In this document: positions 30,646 to 33,798 of the stretch, in pieces
How positions within the stretch are numbered: the stretch's first letter is position 1
Layout of the letters: every line of letters starts with the position of its first letter
Assembly: GCF_023228165.1 (NCBI RefSeq)
Contig: NZ_JALOBS010000044.1
Coordinates: 1-33,798 of the forward strand
DNA from: Methylomonas sp.
Lineage (GTDB): Bacteria; Pseudomonadota; Gammaproteobacteria; Methylococcales; Methylomonadaceae
DNA length: 33,798 nt
Direction of reading: 5' to 3'
Translations under genes and position numbers: made by a program
The notes under the pieces: model-generated
Databases searched by the model: none
What the model saw: the letters and a program-made list of their open reading frames with translations, nothing else
What the model was told of the DNA's origin: nothing

Positions 30646-31616
30646 ATGATTACAAGTTGTTATATCAGGCACTGGAGTCTTTAGGCGCCAGCGCCTGGGT
30701 GCAGTTGCTGTCCGAGCAGTTACCGGCGGCTTTTGATGAGCGAACACACGGCGATTTGCTTAAGTGGAAGGCGGCGATTGATGAATTGCCGAACGTTAAG
30801 CCGAGTAGGGTGAATTTACGCGACGCAGTCTCCATTGGTGAGTCTGTCGATTTGTCGGAACAGCAATTGCAGCAGTTGGTGCGGGGCTTACAAAAGCTGC
30901 ATCCTTGGCGTAAAGGTCCTTATCGGCTATTTGGGGTTGATATCGATACCGAATGGCGATCGGATTGGAAATGGGACAGGTTGAAACCGCATATTGCACC
31001 GCTGCAAAATCGTATGGTGTTGGACATTGGCTGTGGAAACGGTTACCACTGTTGGCGCATGCTGGGTGCTGGTGCGCGACTCGTTATTGGTATTGATCCA
31101 ACCTTGTTGAGCGTGATGCAGTTTCAAGCCTTGCGCAAGCTTTATGGCGCCGATCTGCCGATGTATGTGCTGCCTTTGGGCGTTGAGCAGCTTCCAGCGG
31201 AAATGAGGTTGTTTGATACGGTGTTTTCCATGGGGGTTTTATATCATCGACGTTCGCCTATTGACCATCTTCTGGAGCTGAAGGGGTGTTTACGGCCGGG
31301 CGGCGAGTTGGTGCTTGAAACGTTGGTTGTGGAAGGGGGGGCGGATACAGTGTTGTTTCCGGAGTCGCGCTATGCGCAAATGCGCAACGTATGGTTTTTG
31401 CCGAGTTGTGATTTATTGATGGCGTGGATGCGTCGCTGCGGCTTTAAAAATATCAGATTGTGCGATGTCGCGAAGACAACTGTCGAAGAGCAGCGAAGTA
31501 CTGAATGGATGCGATTCAATTCGTTGAAAGATTTTCTAGATCCGCAGAATAGCGCCTTAACATGCGAGGGACTGCCGGCGCCGCGGAGGGCAATTGTGGT
31601 GGCTTGTATAGATTGA
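30642..31616 (+). CDS. cmoB: tRNA U34 carboxymethyltransferase
   Basis: This 324-residue enzyme transfers the carboxymethyl group from carboxy-SAM to 5-hydroxyuridine 34 of tRNA, giving cmo5U. The N-terminal helical region (about 1-110, with LHPWRKGPYRLFGVDIDTEW) is specific to CmoB. The methyltransferase core follows with the loop VLDIGCGNGYHCWRM and the IGIDPTLLSVMQF strand; FSMGVLYHRRSPIDHL is the family's post-core motif. Length is that of E. coli CmoB (323). It is coupled to cmoA by a four-base overlap and followed by a 119-bp gap to the helix-hairpin-helix gene. Confidence 0.96.
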   Translation: MNDYKLLYQALESLGASAWVQLLSEQLPAAFDERTHGDLLKWKAAIDELPNVKPSRVNLRDAVSIGESVDLSEQQLQQLVRGLQKLHPWRKGPYRLFGVDIDTEWRSDWKWDRLKPHIAPLQNRMVLDIGCGNGYHCWRMLGAGARLVIGIDPTLLSVMQFQALRKLYGADLPMYVLPLGVEQLPAEMRLFDTVFSMGVLYHRRSPIDHLLELKGCLRPGGELVLETLVVEGGADTVLFPESRYAQMRNVWFLPSCDLLMAWMRRCGFKNIRLCDVAKTTVEEQRSTEWMRFNSLKDFLDPQNSALTCEGLPAPRRAIVVACID

Positions 31617-31735
31617 AGGGTGTGGTGTTGCAAAAATTGCGAATGCGGCTAAGCTAGATTCCGGGTTATGCGGATTATATCTGGGATATGTCGCTAAACC
31701 TGATCTAATTAAGAGATTCCAATTGGAGGAAAATT

Positions 31736-32035
31736 ATGAAAAACTTATTTTTGATCTTGATTTTGCTGCCGCTGGTTGTGTCTGCCGCCCCGGTTAATAT
31801 CAATCAGGCAGATGCCGAAACTATTTCCGGAGCATTGGAAGGCATAGGTCCAAAGAAGGCTCAAGCCATAATTCAATACAGAACGGAACATGGAAACTTT
31901 GAAAGTTTAAAGGATCTAGAGAATGTTAATGGGATAGGCGAGAAAACCATTAAAGCTAACGAGAAAGATATTATCTTTAGCGATAACTCGTCTGAAAAGC
32001 CGAAGAGCGAAAAGGTTAGTAAAGAAGCTAAGTAA
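31736..32035 (+). CDS. ComEA-like secreted helix-hairpin-helix protein
   Basis: This 99-residue protein has a signal peptide (KNLFLILILLPLVVSAA) and a tandem helix-hairpin-helix domain (about 20-78) with the pattern VNINQADAETISGALEGIG and then LKDLENVNGIGEKTI. Such ComEA-related proteins bind double-stranded DNA in the periplasm and pull it in during natural transformation. The tail (about 80-99) is short, charged and rich in Lys, Glu and Ser. The start is set by GGAGG (31723-31728 region) at good spacing. It is separate from any other competence gene here, and many proteobacteria carry one or more small solitary copies, so a role in transformation is likely but not proven. Confidence 0.82.
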   Translation: MKNLFLILILLPLVVSAAPVNINQADAETISGALEGIGPKKAQAIIQYRTEHGNFESLKDLENVNGIGEKTIKANEKDIIFSDNSSEKPKSEKVSKEAK

Positions 32036-32051
32036 TATACTCCAGAAATGT

Positions 32052-32083
32052 CGGGGCATTGTCTAGCTTTGGACGGTGCCCCG
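32052..32083 (+). other. GC-rich hairpin after the helix-hairpin-helix gene
   Basis: CGGGGCA (32052-32058) pairs with TGCCCCG (32077-32083), extended by a GTC/GAC inner pair through two wobbles. No T-run follows, so it may be a Rho-dependent or processing end of the comEA-like transcript instead of a classical intrinsic terminator. Confidence 0.4.
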
Positions 32084-32181
32084 CGATGGGTTAAAATCCA
32101 AAGCATCCGGCCACAATATAAGAACAAGCATAATGGGGTCGGTTGATAGCAAAAAGCAATAGCCCAAAACAGTCGCGGGCA

Positions 32182-32211
32182 TTGACACATATCCTATTTC
32201 TATCTTACAGT
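32182..32211 (+). promoter_or_regulatory. Sigma-70-type promoter of the RuMP operon
   Basis: A perfect TTGACA (32182-32187) is followed after 18 bases by TACAGT (32206-32211). This would start transcription around 32218 and leave a leader of about 85 bases before the hexulose phosphate synthase gene, whose ribosome site GGAG is at 32293-32296. A strong promoter is expected, as this operon supports the main carbon flow. Confidence 0.5.
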
Positions 32212-32304
32212 TATGGACGCATCACGAGTATGTGACAAGCCTAGCAGATTGCGGTAGTGAGCTAATCAGCTAATACAAATAATAAAACTTTCGGAGCACA
32301 TCAC

Positions 32305-32952
32305 ATGGCAAGACCATTAATTCAAATGGCGTTGGACTCTTTGGATTTCGACCAAACCGTAGCATTGGCAGATCAAGTAGCGCCTTATGTCGATATTTTT
32401 GAAATCGGTACCCCTTGCATCAAATACAACGGTGTTAACCTGGTAAAAGAACTGAGAAATCGTTACCCAGACAAATTGTTGTTGGTTGACCTGAAAACCA
32501 TGGATGCCGGCGAATACGAAGCAGGCGCTTTCTACGCTGCCGGCGCTGACATTTGCACCGTACTGGGCGTATCCGGCTTGGCTACCATCGCTGGCGTTAT
32601 CAAAGCGGCTAAAAAACATGCCGCTGAAACCCAAATTGACTTGATCAACGTAGCCGACAAAGCGGAATGCGCAAGAGAATCCGTGAAACTGGGCGCGCAA
32701 ATCGTCGGTATCCACACCGGTCTGGATGCGCAAGCAGCCGGCCAAACTCCATTCGGCGACCTGAACGACATCGCTCGTCTGGGCCTGGGTGTTCGCATTT
32801 CCGTTGCTGGCGGTATCAAACCGGCGACTGTTCAACAAGTAGTGGAAGCCGGTGCAAACATCATCGTTGTCGGTGCGGCCATTTACGGTGCGCCTTCTCC
32901 TGCGGAAGCTGCGCGCGAAATTCGCGAATTGGTAGACGCAGCGGCGGTATAA
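32305..32952 (+). CDS. hxlA: 3-Hexulose-6-phosphate synthase
   Basis: This 215-residue TIM-barrel aldolase condenses formaldehyde with ribulose 5-phosphate to give hexulose 6-phosphate, the fixation step of the RuMP pathway. It belongs to the OMP decarboxylase superfamily: the metal/proton cluster is LLVDLKTMDAG, the substrate loop is EIGTPCIKYNG, and the phosphate loop is SVAGGIKPATV followed by VVGAAIYGA. Codon use is biased to GC-ending and highly used codons (ACC, GGT, CTG), consistent with very high expression. GGAG at 32293-32296 is well spaced. The hexuloisomerase gene starts three bases after the stop. It is also called hps in methanotrophs. Confidence 0.97.
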   Translation: MARPLIQMALDSLDFDQTVALADQVAPYVDIFEIGTPCIKYNGVNLVKELRNRYPDKLLLVDLKTMDAGEYEAGAFYAAGADICTVLGVSGLATIAGVIKAAKKHAAETQIDLINVADKAECARESVKLGAQIVGIHTGLDAQAAGQTPFGDLNDIARLGLGVRISVAGGIKPATVQQVVEAGANIIVVGAAIYGAPSPAEAAREIRELVDAAAV

Positions 32953-32955
32953 GTT

Positions 32956-33489
32956 ATGCATCAACAGTTAGTTATTAACAAAATTTCAAGCATTCTTGAA
33001 GCCACTCCAGACGGCCATGACAAAGCACTGGTCGATATGTTGGATCAGGCCAAAAGAGTTTTTATTTCCGGTGCTGGACGCTCAAAGCTTGTCGGTAATT
33101 TCTTTGCCATGCGTCTGATGCACGGCGGCTATGACGTCAGTGTAGTTGGTGAAATCGTTACGCCTAGTATCAAAGCCGGTGACCTGCTGATCATTATTTC
33201 GGGTTCCGGCGAAACCGAGCAATTAATTGCCTTTACTAAAAAAGCCAAGGAAATCGGCGCGAAAATTGTCCTGATTTCTGCAAAAGACGATTCAACCATA
33301 GGTGATATGGCTGATGTCACGCTGCAAATTGGTAGAGCGGAGCAATACGGTAAAGTCAAGGGTATGCCTATGGGGACTGTGTTTGAACTATCGACATTGC
33401 TCTTCTTGGAAGCGACTATCTCGCATGTGATCCACGACAAAGGGATCGAAGAAGAAATAATGAGATCCAGACACGCTAACTTGGAATAA
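32956..33489 (+). CDS. hxlB: 6-Phospho-3-hexuloisomerase
   Basis: This 177-residue SIS-domain isomerase converts hexulose 6-phosphate to fructose 6-phosphate, the second RuMP step. The sugar-phosphate-binding motifs are FISGAGRSKLVGNFFAMRL and IISGSGETEQLI, and the C-terminal GTVFELSTLLFLEA helix carries the residues that complete the active site in the tetramer. It is coupled to hxlA with a three-base gap and lacks its own strong ribosome site, so it depends on translation from hxlA. A clear terminator follows. It is also called phi or hpi in methanotrophs. Confidence 0.96.
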   Translation: MHQQLVINKISSILEATPDGHDKALVDMLDQAKRVFISGAGRSKLVGNFFAMRLMHGGYDVSVVGEIVTPSIKAGDLLIIISGSGETEQLIAFTKKAKEIGAKIVLISAKDDSTIGDMADVTLQIGRAEQYGKVKGMPMGTVFELSTLLFLEATISHVIHDKGIEEEIMRSRHANLE

Positions 33490-33495
33490 AGGCTT

Positions 33496-33528
33496 AAGGC
33501 CTGCGTTCATTTGAATGCGGGCCTTTTT
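33496..33528 (+). terminator. Intrinsic terminator after hxlB
   Basis: AAGGCCTGCGTTC (33496-33508) and GAATGCGGGCCTT (33513-33525) pair over thirteen positions with two wobbles and an ATTT loop, ending in five T (33524-33528). It separates the hxlAB transcript from the transketolase gene, though read-through may still connect them. Confidence 0.88.
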
Positions 33529-33671
33529 AGCTTTTGATATCAAGGTGTTACCGAATCCAGCAGTCTAAAAAAGAGTGTGGTTTTGGTTGTCCTTGCCATT
33601 CACCGAGCCTCAGCATAACGATGTTTGGAAGAAGAAACGTCGAACCTAAAACAAATTATAAGGAGACAAAC

Positions 33672-33798
33672 ATGCCTTCGCGCCGAGACTTAGCGAACGC
33701 CATCCGCGCACTCAGCATGGACGCCGTACAAAAAGCCAACTCAGGACATCCTGGAGCCCCGATGGGGATGGCTGACATCGCAGAAGTATTGTGGAACG
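33672..33798 (+). CDS. tkt: Transketolase (3'-truncated by the window edge)
   Basis: Only the first 42 codons are present. They match the N terminus of transketolase: the start MPSRRDLANAIRALSMD is followed by VQKANSGHPGAPMGMADIAE, which holds the conserved SGHPG-x-P-x-G motif that binds thiamine diphosphate and substrate. The ribosome site AAGGAGA (33659-33665) lies six bases before the ATG. Transketolase regenerates ribulose 5-phosphate acceptors for the RuMP cycle, so its place after hxlAB fits a formaldehyde-assimilation cluster that continues beyond the window. Confidence 0.95.
   Translation, partial: MPSRRDLANAIRALSMDAVQKANSGHPGAPMGMADIAEVLWN

Noticed and set aside
32317..32964. 215-codon minus-strand open frame opposite hxlA
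   Set aside because: It is a shadow of the strongly codon-biased hxlA gene, with a protein sequence of no recognisable family.
1..33798. CRISPR array, complete insertion sequence or prophage genes
   Set aside because: No regularly spaced identical repeats, transposase, integrase or phage structural gene was seen on either strand; only repeat remnants are present.

Overview
The window looks like a chromosomal segment of a gammaproteobacterial (type I) methanotroph, close to Methylomonas or Methylobacter. The strongest evidence is the right-hand end, where 3-hexulose-6-phosphate synthase, 6-phospho-3-hexuloisomerase and the start of a transketolase are encoded in a row: the formaldehyde-fixing core of the ribulose monophosphate (RuMP) pathway. 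The housekeeping genes (aroK-aroB-damX order, cmoA-cmoB, prlC, Mg-type hemB, one-piece tmRNA) are gammaproteobacterial in kind and order. This assignment is inferred from gene content, not from a database search.

Layout. (1) Positions 1-8978 are a visibly AT-rich, patchwork exopolysaccharide/O-antigen-type cluster on the + strand: the tail of a Wzy/O-antigen-ligase-like membrane protein, a GT4 glycosyltransferase, a polysaccharide pyruvyl transferase family protein, an FrhB-like iron-sulfur protein, a WcaF-like acetyltransferase, a GT2 glycosyltransferase, an acyltransferase-3 membrane protein, a scar of a second GT2 gene, about 600 bp of relic DNA, and a CapK-type adenylate-forming enzyme. 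(2) Positions 8979-10832 are a junction: a DUF1778/GNAT toxin-antitoxin operon between copies of a leader cassette that carries a sigma-54-like -24/-12 element. (3) Positions 10833-14590 hold a fused exosortase-EpsI protein (probably XrtD type) and a WecA/TagO-like lipid-carrier sugar-phosphate transferase with a long extra membrane domain. (4) Positions 14834-21215 are housekeeping: pyrF, aroK-aroB-damX, hemE, a small unknown gene overlapping hemE, and ssrA (tmRNA) with its terminator. (5) Positions 21459-29081 are on the minus strand, transcribed hemB, membrane protein, aroE, two tandem cNBD-HDOD proteins, prlC, and a small zinc-ribbon membrane protein. (6) Positions 29230-33798 return to the + strand: an mlaC-like gene, cmoA-cmoB, a ComEA-like secreted helix-hairpin-helix protein, and the RuMP operon.

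How the parts fit. The EPS genes would assemble, decorate (pyruvate, acetyl groups) and polymerise a surface polysaccharide. The WecA-like enzyme could load the first sugar on undecaprenyl phosphate, and the exosortase would process sorted surface proteins that usually accompany such polysaccharides. No PEP-CTERM-type substrate is encoded in the window. The most unusual signals are the repeated sigma-54-like leader cassette around the toxin-antitoxin operon, the in-frame minigene in front of the exosortase, the GT2 gene scar, and the paired HDOD proteins whose HD dyads are broken in complementary ways.
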